Shown piece by piece: positions 35,964 through 48,537 of a DNA stretch of 64,000 bases. The notes below the pieces were generated by a model. It had not been told where the DNA came from and made no database searches. It saw only the letters and a program-made list of their open reading frames with translations. A program made the position numbers and the translations under genes. Origin of the DNA: Calcarisporiella thermophila CBS 279.70 (lineage: Eukaryota > Calcarisporiellomycota); assembly GCF_041956535.1 (NCBI RefSeq), contig NW_027192213.1, positions 53,111 through 117,110 of the forward strand, read 5' to 3'. Position 1 is the stretch's first letter. Each line of letters opens with the position of its first letter.

Positions 35964-38897
35964 ATGGACTGTCCACACATTGCCACTACTGAGCTGAAGC
36001 CACCGGGCCCCGGCACCCAGGTGTATAAGGAGGAATGCACGCAATGCTTTGATTCTCAGGTAGGCTATCCCATTGGAAATCTCGAAAGCATTCGTGTTCT
36101 GAAGGTTAATGTTACCAACTTGCTGGGGGGGGTGGATGGGTGGAAACTAGGATTCGCCATTAGGAATCGACGTATGCCTTTTTTGCTTTAATGCAGGATG
36201 CCTCGCACCCGGTCGTGCTCATTCTGATCTACACTATCAGAAGACGCAGCATCCGATTGTACTTAATATCCGACGCGTGAGAAAAGAGAAACCGCATAGG
36301 GTAAAATAGTGTTGGCGTTTTGACATTGGCTTAATAAGAGATCACATGAATTTGGGTCGTGGATTAGGAAGGCGAAGAACCACCTAATAAAATCACGCGT
36401 CTTGCCATCACCCCCGAGAATGAGCAGGATCTTTACGACTATATTACCCAACCAAAATGTCTTGCTTGTGGGGGACTTGAATTAGATCGTGGCGGCAACA
36501 GCAAGGTGCGTTGTTCGCCCCTAACTCCCCTAGTTTTGAGACCATCATTGAACAGTATTGATCGTTTTTTAGCTCTCTGCAACTATTGATGGCGTATTGA
36601 ACTCACTCTCAGCTATGCGGCAGTCGGAAGTGAAGGCGTGGGAAGAGGAAATCTACCCTTGCGAGCACACTCTAACACTGGTACAGGAGCCTCCGAAGAA
36701 GCTTGAATCCCAAGGTACTCTCTCGATGCTCTGCCTCCCCTATCGCCTTTGAAAGAACCTCCCCCCAATTACTAATTCCTTTGGAAACCATAGCTCTAGC
36801 GCATTGTAACAATTGTGAGTTGAAGGAAAATCTTTGGCTCTGCCTTGTATGTGGCAACCTCGGGTGTGGGCGTCGACAGTACGATGGGACCGGTGGGAAT
36901 GGGCATGCGCTCGACCATTTCAAAGCGACTGGCCATAGCGTAAACTGCAAGCTCGGGACCATTACTCCGGAGGGAACAGCTGGTATGTATCCTTGTTTCT
37001 AGTGTAAAGAGACTATTCGCGAGCTCACGGCATTTCTATCCGTATAGACATTTATTGCTACGCTTGTGACGACGCAAAAATCGATAATGATCTAGCCGTG
37101 CATCTTGCCAACTTTGGAATCAATGTGGCTAATCTGCAAAAGACCGAAAAGAGCATGACTGAACTGGTAAACTTCCTTTTGCTTCAGAACCCATGCTCTA
37201 CTATATTGCTGACCGCTTTTCTGTATGCTGTAGCAACTGGAACAAAATCTCAAGTTTGACTTTAGTATGACAACAGAGGATGGTAAGGAGCTTGAAGCTC
37301 TGTCCGGGCCAGGATACACCGGCTTGAAGAACCTTGGCAACAGGTTGCGTATCCAATCACCTTCCCCCTCCTTCATCCGTTTGAAATGCGGTCTAATCAT
37401 GCTAAACTATTTCCCCAACAGTTGCTACATGGCATCGGTACTGCAATCTGTCTTTTCACTCGAACCCTTCCAGAACCGCTATCTTGCCCTCTCGCTGGAA
37501 CACCCCTTGCTTTGTCCCAACGACCCGGCGAATTGCCTTGACTGCCAGCTAGTCAAGCTCGCGGACGGTCTCCTCAGCGGCCGATACTCGGTATCCCAAC
37601 CCGAAAAGCAAACGGATGGGCAAGATGGGATCACTCCCCGTATGTTCAAGAACTTGATAGGCCGTGGCCACGCAGAATTCTCGACAATGCGCCAACAGGA
37701 TGCATTTGAGTTTTTCCAGCATCTCGTCAAGACAGTGCATCAGCGGGAACGCGCCAACGGAGGCGCGGACCCAACCCACGCGTTCCAGTTCATGGAGGAG
37801 CAGCGGCTGCAATGCCTACGCTGCAACCGAGTACGGTACACCCAGAATGTGGCCCAGTCCATACAAGCTCCCGTTCCAGCACGGAAGAAGCCCGCCGCGG
37901 CCGACAAACCGGACGAGAAAGAGCCAGAGGCGGAGTATGAACCCGTGACGCTTGCCGAATGCCTGGATGCTTTTGTCGCAGAGGAGGTGCTGGAGTATAA
38001 TTGCCCGCACTGCCTGGAGAAGACCCAGGCCAAAAAGAGCGTTCGCTTTGCAACCTTCCCGCAATTCCTTGTGGTCAACGTTCGACGGTTTGAGCTTGAG
38101 AATTGGGTTCCGCGCAAGCTCCCAGTGCCGATACTGATCCCGAGTGGGACAGAGCTGGATTTAGGAAAGTACCAGGGGAAAGGACAGCAGCCCGGCGAGG
38201 AACTTTTGCCGGAAGAAGACAAGAATGCGGGTAAGCTCTCCCCCCCCCCCCTCTGCAATGCTCCGGTAGTTTCCCTAACTAACCCCCCTCTCCCCCGTCT
38301 TAAGCCTCCATCCCACAGGTGGACCCCGATGCGCTTGCGCAGCTCGAGGCCATGGGTTTCCCGCGCAATCGATGCGAGAAGGCGCTGCTGTCGACCGAGA
38401 ATGTCGGGGCAGAAGTGGCGATGAACTGGCTGCTCGAGCACATGGAGGATCCGGACATCGATGCTCCCATCGACACCGGAAAGGCCACCTCTGCGAAGCC
38501 CGTTTCGGAACAAGATGTTGCGCAGCTCTGTGATATGGGCTTTACGGGCGGGCAGGCCAAGCGCGCTCTGCGTGAAACGGATGGCAACATGGAGCGTGCG
38601 GTCGAGTGGCTGTTCAGCCACCCCGATGCGATGGATGAAGATGTCTCAATGAGTCCAGCCGGGGGGGCCACTGCGGAGGCCACGGGCAGCAGCGGAAGGG
38701 CGGGCGATGACCGGCCCCCGTTCAAGTATCAGGTCACCTCGCTCGTTTCGCACAAAGGCCCCTCGGTGCACTGTGGGCATTACGTGGCCCATGTCCTCAA
38801 GAACGGCCAGTGGGTGCTGTTCAATGACGAAAAAGTAGCCGCCGCAGAAAAACTGCCGGAGAAGGAGGTCTATCTGCTGGTGTTAACCCGAGTGTGA
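35964..38897 (+). CDS. UBP14: Ubiquitin C-terminal hydrolase Ubp14 (USP5/IsoT)
   Basis: Nine exons (35964-36059, 36151-36276, 36368-36505, 36573-36714, 36794-36982, 37048-37166, 37234-37343, 37422-38230, 38305-38897) give about 773 residues. The enzyme disassembles unanchored polyubiquitin. An N-terminal cryptic UBP zinc finger (DVCLFCFNAGC, HPIVLNIRR) and the canonical ZnF-UBP (CNNCELKENLWLCLVCGNLGCG) come first. The catalytic Cys box is NLGNSCYMASVLQ, split by an intron. Two UBA domains (LEAMGFPRNRCEKAL and LCDMGFTGGQAKRAL) are inserted before the His box GHYVAHVLKNGQWVLFNDEKV. All catalytic residues are present. The first half is of ordinary composition while exons 8-9 are markedly GC-rich. 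Confidence 0.95.
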
Positions 38898-39261
38898 CAT
38901 GCTCGCCAAACGGCATACTCACACCTTGGGGCGCTCCGCTTGCCTGAAAGTATAGAAGCTTGTAGACCATCTGCTCGTGTCGACACATGAAAACTTTGCA
39001 ATCGATCCAAACCAATTAATTAACTAATCAATAAAAATAATAAACTTGGTCACCTCCCCTCCCTGCTCTTGAAGAAGGTCAATCGGAATTGGCTGGTTAT
39101 TTCTCTCTGGAAATCGATCAAAATGGCGCGAGTCCGCGTGGTCGCACAGCCCAACTGGCTTACAGATTTTAAAGATGCGGGGGCCTCGAAAGAGATTGGA
39201 AATTTCGCCTTTGCTCGGATTCACAAGCGCACCCCCCCCCCCTTTTTTTCCTCTAGCCAAC
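38898..39261. other. Intergenic; possible 5' UTR intron of RidA
   Basis: A poly-C then poly-T tract ending TTTCCTCTAG lies directly before the RidA ATG and looks like a 3' splice site, so the RidA leader may contain an intron. The frame starting at 39123 does not join RidA in phase. Confidence 0.4.
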
Positions 39262-39834
39262 ATGCCACTTACCAAGAAGCCCGTCTTCACTGACCAGAGC
39301 GCCCCCATTGGCGCCCCCTATTCTCAGGCCATCGTCATAGGGGACTTAGTCTACTGTTCTGGAATCATCCCGCAAAAACCGGATGGTAAGGAGGATTCCC
39401 ACCATGACTGCCATGACCCTCCTCTATCCATGGAAAGAGACCATGCGAAAACGCGAGCTCATCTCCTTTATGTCGTGTAGGTGAAATTGTTCGCACAGAC
39501 ATCCAGTCCCAGACGCGTGTCATTCTCTCCAACGTGGCCAATGTCTTGAAAGCCTCGGGCTCCGATATCCAGAATCTGGTCAAGGTTAACGTGTATCTTC
39601 GGGATATGGCCGACTTTGATGCAATGAACAAGGTCTACGATGAGGTGAGGAAGAATGGCTCGACTCAATGGAAAAGAGTTCGCACGGATGGAGAGTGACC
39701 TTGGAATCTAACCTCTAATCTCTTGTGTTTTTTCCAAGATACTACCCAACCCGAAACCCGCGCGAACCTGCATCCAGCCCGGAAGACTGCCCAAAGACGT
39801 CGACATCGAAATCGAGTGTGTTGCTCACCTGTAG
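39262..39834 (+). CDS. MMF1: RidA/YjgF/Mmf1-family 2-iminobutanoate/2-iminopropanoate deaminase
   Basis: Three exons (39262-39385, 39481-39644, 39739-39834) give 127 residues, the usual length. RidA hydrolyses reactive enamines/imines released by PLP enzymes such as threonine dehydratase. Family blocks seen: GAPYSQAIVIGDLVYCSGIIP, QTRVILSNVANVLKASGS, KVNVYLRDMADFDAMNKVY, and the C-terminal ARTCIQPGRLPKDVDIEIECVA with the active-site Arg and Glu. There is no strong mitochondrial presequence, so a cytosolic location is possible. Confidence 0.95.
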
Positions 39835-40958
39835 CGTGCTTTCCCTCTTTACCCCTCTTTGTTTCCCTTGGGCTTAGTAACTATGCAAGATGATCCATCT
39901 CTTGTAGTTTGACTTTTATGCAGACTATGCTTGCCATAGTCACGGTTCTAATTTGCTTTGATGTTTCGGATGCACTACTCGAAAATAAATTGTATTTTAA
40001 ACAAGCACCCCCACTTGTTCACCCACTCCACCTGCTCTTCTCTCCTTGCTGCTGCTAGGTCTCTAATGAATCGAGATACGAGCAAGACTAGGAAGACCAT
40101 GTTGATATCATTTTCCAGCCCCATTATTGCATCAGAGCCCTTGATCCGAGGTGCTTCGCTCCCATTTTATGGGCATTCCGGAACCCGAGGAGCTACGTGG
40201 AGAGGATTACAGTTGATTTGAGGAAAACTCTTGCGTTGCTCGATTGTTAAGCTACAGAAGGGTCAAACTAAAGCCTCTTCCCGACGGCTTGCAACAAGAC
40301 TAGAGGTCTTTTCATCCTCTAGTTGCTATAATACGGTGGAATATGATCTGGAGTGGCGTTAAGACTGAAACACTTAGCAGTATTTTGGCCGCTTTCACCA
40401 GCCAAGCCATCCACTGGCTTGAAAGGATATCACTACAAAATCTTCTTATTTTGCCTTTAGAGTTTTTGCCTTTGGGGAAGAGTGCTAATCTACTTTGACA
40501 GCGCCGCGATAAAAGCCTCATCCTCGGGCTCCAAGGGTTCCAGGGGAGGAACCGAGCCTAAGCGACCGCGGAGCTGAAGAGGAACAGGGCCGTGGGACCA
40601 TGCAAAGCTTCGAAAATGATCCGAAGCTGTCATCGAACCTTAACCCTGTTGATTCGATTCATTCTCTAATTTTCAAACAGGCTAAGCTGCAGCTCTTTTG
40701 GAGGGGAACTTAAGGGGACCGAATGGCTTGTCTAGGTTGCCTCGGTCCGTGCTCAACTAGCGTGAGGAAAACAGGCAAAACATACCAGAGCATTACTACT
40801 ATGGTTTATTTTCTTGACCAACTTGTATTCACCCAGTTAGAAATATAAATAAAACATGCTTTACTTCTACTCCAAAATGCACTTCTATCCCACTGTTCCA
40901 GAGGGGGAAAATATGACAAAGCAAAGAGGAACAAAAAAATAATGGGGGGGGAACCCTT
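39835..40958. other. 1.1-kb convergent intergenic region without a gene
   Basis: Between RidA and MCR1 stops. Small frames (39958-40221, 40312-40521) show no family resemblance. A short palindrome GGTTCC...GGAACC lies near 40527-40544. Nothing else is seen. Confidence 0.5.
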
Positions 40959-42222
40959 TTAGAATTTATACACGGTGTTGCTACTGTATCCCAGCTTGCC
41001 CAAGACGCCAGTCACCTCTCCTTGGGTGAAGTTGGGCCCCTTCATCCCGCACACGTGCTGCAGCATTCCATTGGGGCCGCACACGAACAACATGCTCTTG
41101 CCCTCGGCTGGAGCAGGCATGTGCTTCTTCACCATGTCCTCGCTCACAAAGCCGGTCTCGCCCTGCCAGTCCTTGGGTGGCTTGTCGAGAGTGTAGACGA
41201 CCTTGAACTGGTTAGGCTTCTCCTTGGCGAGGCGGTCGAACTCCGAGCGCAGCAGAATGTCGTCCTCGGTGACGTTAGCGAAGAGAAGAGTGATCTTCGT
41301 CTTGTCCTTGGGGTCCTTGAGGATGGCGCTGATCAATTGGAGCTAAACAAAAAGAATGGCGCACTCAGTTACTCGGATCCTTTCCTCGATAGAGCAGGGC
41401 CGATGTTTACCATGGGGGTGATGCCAGTTCCGCCAGCAATCAATCCGACCTCCTCGTGTTTGTTGGCCTCGTACGGATACTTGGGAATGGGGCCCTTCAC
41501 CTCCAACACATCCCCAGGCTTCATCGCGTGGATATGCTCAGACATAGGACCATCTAGGCCATGACATTCATTTAGCACCCTTGGAGGAGTGGAAATGATC
41601 AAACCCATAGCCGTCAGAGGCTGCGCGGGTCCGACCAGAGGAAAGTAAACGCTTACCCTTGTATTTCTTAATGATCAGGTCGAAAAAGCCCTTCTGGTCC
41701 TCATCCGACGTGGGCGTGTAGGGCCGCACCACATACTTGCCGTTCTCCTGAGGGAACCTGGTCAATACGCAGCTTGCCACGTGCAAACCAAGCACTTGGT
41801 CCTGCTCGGGGAGATCGAAGCGGAAGAGCTTGGTGTTGTAGTTCACATCATGGACCTCGCGAAGCTGCAGGACAGCATCATTCGTTAGTTAAAGAGGCTG
41901 AGCCAGGATGACGCAAAGGGTATAGATACCTTGAATGGGGTGAATTCCTCTGGGTTGAGCGCCTTCTTGACTGGAGTCTCCGTCGCCTTCACCGCCTCCT
42001 TGGCGACTTCAGTCACCGGCTGGCCGGATTTCTTCGAGTAATAATAGTAGCCTAAACATTGTGTTATAAGTCAGTATAAAATAGTCCAAATGCCGATGCA
42101 TGGGTGGGGGGGAGGAGAAAATAACCAGCAGCAAGCAGAGCAACAGGCCCACCAATAGTCAGCAATGGGTTAGATTTTCTTGGGGGAGGAGGAGTCCCCG
42201 ATGAGAATTGTCGATAAGCCAT
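40959..42222 (-). CDS. MCR1: NADH-cytochrome b5 reductase (Mcr1 type)
   Basis: Five exons (42222-42126, 42051-41930, 41864-41657, 41553-41411, 41342-40959) give about 317 residues. The enzyme passes electrons from NADH through FAD to cytochrome b5. The N-terminus (MAYRQFSSG...) is followed by a membrane segment [15 protein letters not shown], matching mitochondrial Mcr1 layout. The FAD motif is [15 protein letters not shown]; the NADH-side motifs are [12 protein letters not shown] and FVCGPNGML. It ends in the family-typical aromatic SNTVYKF. No residue expected for FAD or NADH binding is missing. Confidence 0.95.
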
Positions 42223-42627
42223 GGATCCCTACATGGGCATCAAAGGTAATATTCTATTAATAATGACGCGTTTCGAAGAAATTGCAATGGTAGGCGCAAA
42301 GGGCCAAAAATCGCACATGTAGACGGGTGTTAGCGGCAAAGGTCGAGCCCACGCGCGAAGCCGTGCCAATCAAAGAGGGAGTGAAACGCATAATGTCTGA
42401 TTTGTTAGAGGGAGGAAATTTTATTAACCAAAGAAACAGCTGACGGGGGGGGGGGAGAGGTGAGATTTAAGGGAGGAACGCCGAGGACATTGCGAAATTT
42501 CGGGATTTAAAAATCATCGATTCCGGACTATAGCCCGGAAATCAGAGCCTTGCCAATGATGTAGAGACCCCTTTTTCAAGATAAGCATCGCGCTTGAATC
42601 GGTTTACTCTTTTTTTGTGTGCTACGC
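42223..42627. other. Intergenic: MCR1 promoter and zinc-finger gene 3' end
   Basis: About 405 bp with a G10-like run near 42446. No gene seen. Confidence 0.45.
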
Positions 42628-43590
42628 TCAGCCGGTCCCACCTCCCTCTAGACACTCTAACAGCTGCTTAATCTCCTCCATCGTCAGGGTGTTGATTAGC
42701 GCGTCAAGATAGTGGATATGGGAGTGCTTGATGTGATAGCGCACGCCATTCATGCTCTTAAATCGGGCGGGACAAAGGGGCATCAGGCAAGCAAAGGGTT
42801 TGTCAGCATCATCCGAACAGCTCCCCTGGCGCTGGTGATACTAGGGGTGGAGTATATGCGGTGGGTATTAGCATAGAGAAGGTTGCGAACTTGGACAGAG
42901 GAAGGCATTACCTTTAGTCCATTTGAGGACTTGAATGTTTTCTCGCACCCAACACACTTGTACGGCTTCTCGATGGGAGATAGAAGGAGTCGGCTGAGGA
43001 TGTCGGTGTCGAGCATCCGCCGCTTGCCCTCCCCTGGCTCGGAGAGGGCTGGCTCCTGGAGTTTTCGCTTGGCACTTAGCGCGCTCTCTCCCGCTGTATG
43101 CATATATCCGACTTCGCGCGTAGATCCGCCACTGCTGTCTACTGTCTGGACTTGGCTCCCATCGCATACAGGGTTGTCGCTGCGGCTGCGGTCTTTGTCG
43201 TCGCCATTAGTATGTTCATCGTCGTATTCACTCTCTGTCTCTTCGTCGTCAGCGTTATCGTCACTACGGGAGAGGTCCTCATAGTGACTCTCCTCCACAT
43301 GGAATAGAAGCTGATGCAAGTCTTCGAGGACCTGGTCACAGCTGTTGCAGTAGAAGTCGCGGCAAAAGTTTGCCTCGAGGGCATAGGAATCTTGTTCGGT
43401 GGTTTCGGAAGTTTCATCGGCACAGATTAGTGCGGAGAAGTCCCACCAGCTAAAAATGGGAGAAAAATCATGAAGAGAAATGAGGATGGAGATCGAGAAC
43501 GATGGATCACAAGCAGAAAAACACGTACTCGTACGGCGTCTGAGCCGAGGCGGTGGGCCTGTGGTGGTTTGATCCCGTTGGGGCAGGCAT
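42628..43590 (-). CDS. C2H2 zinc-finger transcription factor, Sfp1-like
   Basis: Three exons (43590-43529, 43449-42912, 42840-42628) give about 270 residues. An N-terminal split finger (YCNSCDQVLEDLHQLLFHVEESH) is separated by an acidic Ser/Asp/Glu stretch and a basic segment from two C-terminal fingers (PYKCVGCEKTFKSSNGLKYH, spliced, and PFACLMPLCPARFKSMNGVRYHIKHSH). This N-finger plus paired C-finger layout resembles fungal Sfp1, a regulator of ribosome-biogenesis genes. The ATG at 43590 is preferred because exon 1 then reads PTASAQTPYDWWDF across a consensus GTACGT donor. A longer unspliced frame to 43685 adds only Ser/Arg-rich sequence. Confidence 0.75.
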
Positions 43591-46500
43591 TGGCTAATTC
43601 GCGGGATAATCTCAGGAGAATGTCGATGCGGAGAAGGGTGAGATTTTGCTCTAGTCTTGCGTAGAAAAGAGGAGTCTGAAGACACGGTCGGCGTGGAGAT
43701 GCGGGGGGGGAAGGGGGGAGCGGTAGAGTTGTCTTGGGTAATATATTGTATTCACTTCGATGTCACGCAGACTTTACTTGGATTATTGCCAAATATGTCT
43801 TTTTTATGAAACATGGCTCATATTACTCCCGATCTCTCGTAGTCACGCTTTTGGATAAGGGGACGAACTCTACTGGGAGGAGAGGGGCCGCTTTCGGTTA
43901 GGGGCAGGAGAAAAGTGGAAAGTCCTCTTACAAATCCGCCCATTTTCCTCTCTCCTCAGCAGGCCAAAATCAAAAATGCGATGCGAGCCGCGTGCAGAGG
44001 AAAGGCCAGTGGGCCAAAGCAATCCCCCGTGGGATTGCCCTCCCTAGCTCTGAAGCCAGGCCGCTCCCACATTCCAAGGAGAGCCCCCCTTCGTTTCTCG
44101 AGGGGCGTTCTCCTCACCACCTCGCACTTACCTCATACCACTTCTCCTCCATCCACCGCGCCCATGCAGCTGTGGGGGGGTTGCCTTCCCCTCCCTCACC
44201 CCCACTTTGCCGAATCCACACATACTGTATGTGCCCTCGCTTCCCCCGTCCTCCCCTGCCCCCACCTTACATGACGGGGGGGGGGGGGGGAAGCACGCGT
44301 GTGAATGGGAATTACCACGCATCTGTATGAAGAGGAACCGCGCATGATGGGATCAGAGGGGGAGCTGACGCGTCAGACATATTAAAGTGGTATTACATGC
44401 ATCCGAATAGTAAAGCAAAGGCTCTAAAACGTTGGCCCCCCCCCCTCTCCGCACTCTAGATTAGGAAGGATGCAGCCTGCGCCCAAGGATGCATTTAATG
44501 TAAGCCAAGGTTTTGTTCTCTAGATCTGCATGCATCCTTCGAAATGGGTCTCCTCCTTCCTTCCACGCTTTCCTTCCCCCTTCCCCCCCTTTATTTTGGT
44601 TCCTTCGTCCTCGCCTTCAGAACACAGCCAAGGGATCCAGACTGGCGGAGCAGAGTGCTCTTGCTGGAGATTAGGATTTTGAGAAACATGATCTGTTTGA
44701 GAAAAGAGAGGAAAAAGGAAAGGTGATTATTGACAGGAGAAACACCAACACCGCAAGTCCATGCAATCTACACCACACAAGATTACACAATCACGGAAAA
44801 AAACACCATGATGACACTGGGCACTAGAGGGAGGGGGGGGGATGCGATCGTCGGATCGGGGGTTTGTAATTAACAAAGTTTCACATTGCTCCTCCTCCCC
44901 TCCCCCTCGGGGTGGCAAGAAGGCGATTTGGTAGGCGGGCTTCTCCTCTCAGCTTTATTTTTAGCCGGGGTGGTACAGAGGGCTGCCGAATGGAAAGGGG
45001 GCTGGTTCGCCTGAGAACCTGCGGCCGAGGGGGGAGGGAGGCAGCCTAGGCGCCTCTCTGTAGCCGCGGCTGGCCGAGGGCCTGTACGGCTGCGGAGTAG
45101 AGGAGCAATAAGCTCCGGCTCCGTACAGCAAGGGCGCGGCACCACGCCCTTTACTTTCCCCCCTTCAGTTGCCACCACCGCCACTCCTCGGCCCCCTCTG
45201 CCGCCCGCTTCCCTCCTCCCGCCCCCCTCTCCCCTTTCTCCCCATACCTTGTCTATGACCTGAGACTCCCTAAGCGCATAGGCAGCCGAGACGGCTCTGG
45301 CAGAACGCGGCCTCATAGGGGAGGATTAAGGCCCTACTATGTAGCTGCTCTGTTTCAAGGCGGGGCTTCACTCCAGACTGCCTAGATCACACTCTACAAG
45401 CAAACACCTAGTGTTAAACCTTTTACCTTGGCCTCTTTATCTAATCTGCCTTTTCCATCGGAGAAATCGCCATCCATATTTGCGCTGGGAGCATCAGGCA
45501 AATGGGGTTGGAGATTGAATGGGAAAAAAAAATCAGAGGGAACAGGTTAGGCAGAGCAATGCATCCAAAAAAAAGAGGAAAAAAAAAAGAGGAAAAAGAG
45601 CGCATGCATCCCCTCGCAACATCAATTTACTATGTCCAAATAGGGAGGGTTGCGTTTGATCGACACTCATCCTTTGGATTGGGTGGAGGGGGTGGCGACT
45701 TTGTTGAAATCAGGAACAATTGGAAACTATCCTGCCTTTGTCTTTATATATTTAACCACCAAANNNNNNNNNNNNNNNNNNNNNNNNNNNNNNNNNNNNN
45801 NNNNNNNNNNNNNNNNNNNNNNNNNNNNNNNNNNNNNNNNNNNNNNNNNNNNNNNNNNNNNNNNNNNNNNNNNNNNNNNNNNNNNNNNNNNNNNNNNNNN
45901 NNNNNNNNNNNNNNNNNNNNNNNNNNNNNNNNNNNNNNNNNNNNNNNNNNNNNNNNNNNNNNNNNNNNNNNNNNNNNNNNNNNNNNNNNNNNNNNNNNNN
46001 NNNNNNNNNNNNNNNNNNNNNNNNNNNNNNNNNNNNNNNNNNNNNNNNNNNNNNNNNNNNNNNNNNNNNNNNNNNNNNNNNNNNNNNNNNNNNNNNNNNN
46101 NNNNNNNNNNNNNNNNNNNNNNNNNNNNNNNNNNNNNNNNNNNNNNNNNNNNNNNNNNNNNNNNNNNNNNNNNNNNNNNNNNNNNNNNNNNNNNNNNNNN
46201 NNNNNNNNNNNNNNNNNNNNNNNNNNNNNNNNNNNNNNNNNNNNNNNNNNNNNNNNNNNNNNNNNNNNNNNNNNNNNNNNNNNNNNNNNNNNNNNNNNNN
46301 NNNNNNNNNNNNNNNNNNNNNNNNNNNNNNNNNNNNNNNNNNNNNNNNCCCGCCCTCCTCCCCCCCCCTCCTTCTCCTCACACCCCCGCCGGCGACTCTC
46401 TCGTCCCCTTTCCTCCCAGCTTTAGCCTGCACCCATCTCTAATCTCGCGTAGCTGAGCAAAGAGCATCCTCTCCAACTCTCTTTCTCTATCTATCTATCT

Positions 46501-46676
46501 GTTCCACGGCCTCTCCCCCCCTCCCCCTCCCACACCCAGTGTCGCTCTCAGTCCAGCCGCATTGCTTCGTTCTTTGCTCGTGGCATCCGCATTCCAACCG
46601 CATTCTCGATTCTTCGCCGGCGCATCACTAGCATCCCCCAAAATCACCGCTGCAATCCATTCCCCACTGTAAAATC
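43591..46676. promoter_or_regulatory. 3.1-kb GC-rich region upstream of the homeobox gene
   Basis: No supported gene. Low-complexity C/G tracts (a long G run near 44274-44290, C10 near 44438) create spurious frames. Five exact copies of ATGCATCC in either orientation lie at 44397, 44487 (reverse), 44530, 45559 and 45604. The stretch 46349-46676 is pyrimidine-rich and probably includes the homeobox 5' UTR. A 585-bp gap interrupts it. Inferred role: regulatory and untranslated sequence of the homeobox gene. Confidence 0.5.
45764..46348. other. Assembly gap (585 N)
   Basis: Unresolved bases within GC- and pyrimidine-rich sequence. Frames that cross the gap are artefacts. The true length may differ from 585. 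Confidence 0.99.
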
Positions 46677-47919
46677 ATGGAATTCCCAACAATACCCAGC
46701 TCATGGCACTACTGGCCCATTCTCTCCTGCACACTCGACACCAACGGCAACCTCATGCCCACCACCTCCGCCTCCCTCCCCACGCTCCCATCGGTGCTCG
46801 CCCCCTACCCCCACGCCCCCTCCTACTCCTCCTCGTGCCTGCCCACCCCGCCCCTCACCGCCATCTCCACGCCCACCCCGCCCCCCTCCTCGCAGCTGCT
46901 CGCGTCCGCACACCACCCCCCCACCCCGCCGCCCAAGCGCAAGCAGCAGCAGCAGCAGCAACAGCAGCAACAGAAGACCCCCGACTTCAAGCCCACCTTC
47001 TACGACCCATTCCAGATCAAGCACCGTCGGCGGGCCTCCAAGTCGCAGCTCCGCATTCTCGAGCAGTCCTTTGGCGAGAACCCTAAGCCGAACGCCGCTG
47101 TCCGTCGAGCGCTGGCGCAAAGGCTGGACATGACGTGTCGGAACGTGCAGATCTGGTTCCAGAACAGACGCGCAAAGGCAAAAAAGGCGAGTCGCGCCGC
47201 GGTGGGCGCGAACCTCAAGGGCGCAAAGCACGCGCTCCCTCTGGAGAGCAAGCAGAGCGGCCGGAAGGGCGACGCGGACGAGGAGGACGAGGAGGAAGAG
47301 AGGGTGAAGAGCGAGGAGGAGGATGGCCGGGTGCCGGAGGACATGTCCCTGGAGCTGGAGGGCGTGCTGGTCGATGAGGACGACGACGAGGACGACGACG
47401 AGGATGAGGAGAAGGAGAACGCCTGCCCCGCCGCCTCAAATAACCAGCCCGCCGCCCCGGCCAGCGCCGAGGTAACAAGACGGGACGACCTCTTCCTCCC
47501 CTCCGGCTATTTATCCAACTTCGCCAACAACATGGCCTCTGAGGAGTTCGCCTCGGCCGCCGAAAAGGCCATCGTCAACGGCGTGGAGGATGCCTTCGTC
47601 GGGTATCTTCCTCCGCATTTTTTCAGCCCAACGGAACAGGTAAATATTCGCAACCCCTTAGCATTCGGCCCTGCCACTCGCTACTCTTCTTTTCGCCTCG
47701 AGACTCATGGCCATGCTGCTTTTGCTTTTCTAGAAAAAACGCTACGAACTTGGATACCTGCCCGACGATTTTGTCTCGGAACTCAAGACCTTCCCCCTCG
47801 TCCATGTGCATTCGCAGCCCGGCACTACCCAACCGATGGGTGGCGACGAGAAATCGGCCCACCAACTGGTTCGCGGCCATAGCCTGGATTCTGCCGTGTG
47901 GAATCCTTCCTTGTATTAA
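46677..47919 (+). CDS. Homeodomain transcription factor
   Basis: Two exons (46677-47639, 47734-47919) give 382 residues. The homeodomain lies at about residues 114-172: KHRRRASKSQLRILEQSF, a loop with NPKPNAAVRRALAQRL, and recognition helix VQIWFQNRRAKAKK with the invariant Trp, Phe, Asn and Arg. Before it are Ser/Thr/Pro-rich sequence and a poly-Gln tract encoded by CAG/CAA near 46942. After it come Glu/Asp-rich acidic runs (EEDEEEERVKSEEEDG). The spliced C-terminus ends AVWNPSLY; ignoring the intron gives a different, non-acidic tail. It belongs to the fungal typical (60-residue) homeodomains. Target genes unknown; development is inferred. Confidence 0.92.
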
Positions 47920-48537
47920 TATCTATTATCCAGTATGGAATATCGTGTCATATTTTTTCACTTATTTTTTCCTGTTTTTTTTTGTGTAATATCCTCTTTT
48001 TCGTTTCTACTTGTTTTTTTTTCTCTTGGCCTTTCAATTTATTTTTCATTTGGTTCTCTTTTTTTTTCTCTCTTTATATATAAAAAAGATTCACACCTGA
48101 TTTCTATTGGACTTTATTCTCTGATGATATCATCCCGCGTGAATTCTACTAAACATGGTAACCAGGAAATGGGGAGTACAAAGCCACCTATCGCATATAC
48201 ACTCCTTTCAGGTTTACAAAAATAGAAAAGAGAGAAGGGGGCAGAGGCCATGGTGAAGCCGTTCGAAGGGGGAACCAGCAAAGTCTAGCGTTTTAGTACA
48301 ACAATAGTAAACTGATAGCAACAAAGTGACAATAGACAAACTTCATCTAACTTGGCATAGGATAGCACCCAAAAAAAAAAAAATTGTGCGTGAGGAATGA
48401 AAATAAAGAGAAGGGAGAAAGGGGAGAGGAAAAAAAAAATGGAGAGCCAGGGATACTAAAACAAAAAAGAAAAGAGCAAAAAGGAGAAAATATAACAAAG
48501 TGTAAAAGAATCTCTAGCGGAGAAAGAGAAAAAGCGT
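47920..48537. other. Convergent intergenic region, T-rich then A-rich
   Basis: The 3' ends of the homeobox gene and the M28 peptidase meet here. Long T runs (47960-48075) and A-rich purine tracts (48370-48480) resemble 3' UTRs on the two strands. No gene. Confidence 0.5.

Noticed and set aside
43591-43685. Upstream N-terminal extension of the Sfp1-like gene
   Set aside because: It relies on not splicing a consensus GTACGT...TTTTTAG intron and gives Ser/Arg-rich sequence unrelated to the family.
43915-45316. Several 110-150 codon frames on both strands
   Set aside because: Pro/Arg/Gly-rich translations of C- and G-tracts, mutually overlapping and without family resemblance.
45502-46456. Long frames spanning the N gap
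   Set aside because: They are open only because unknown bases contain no stop codons.
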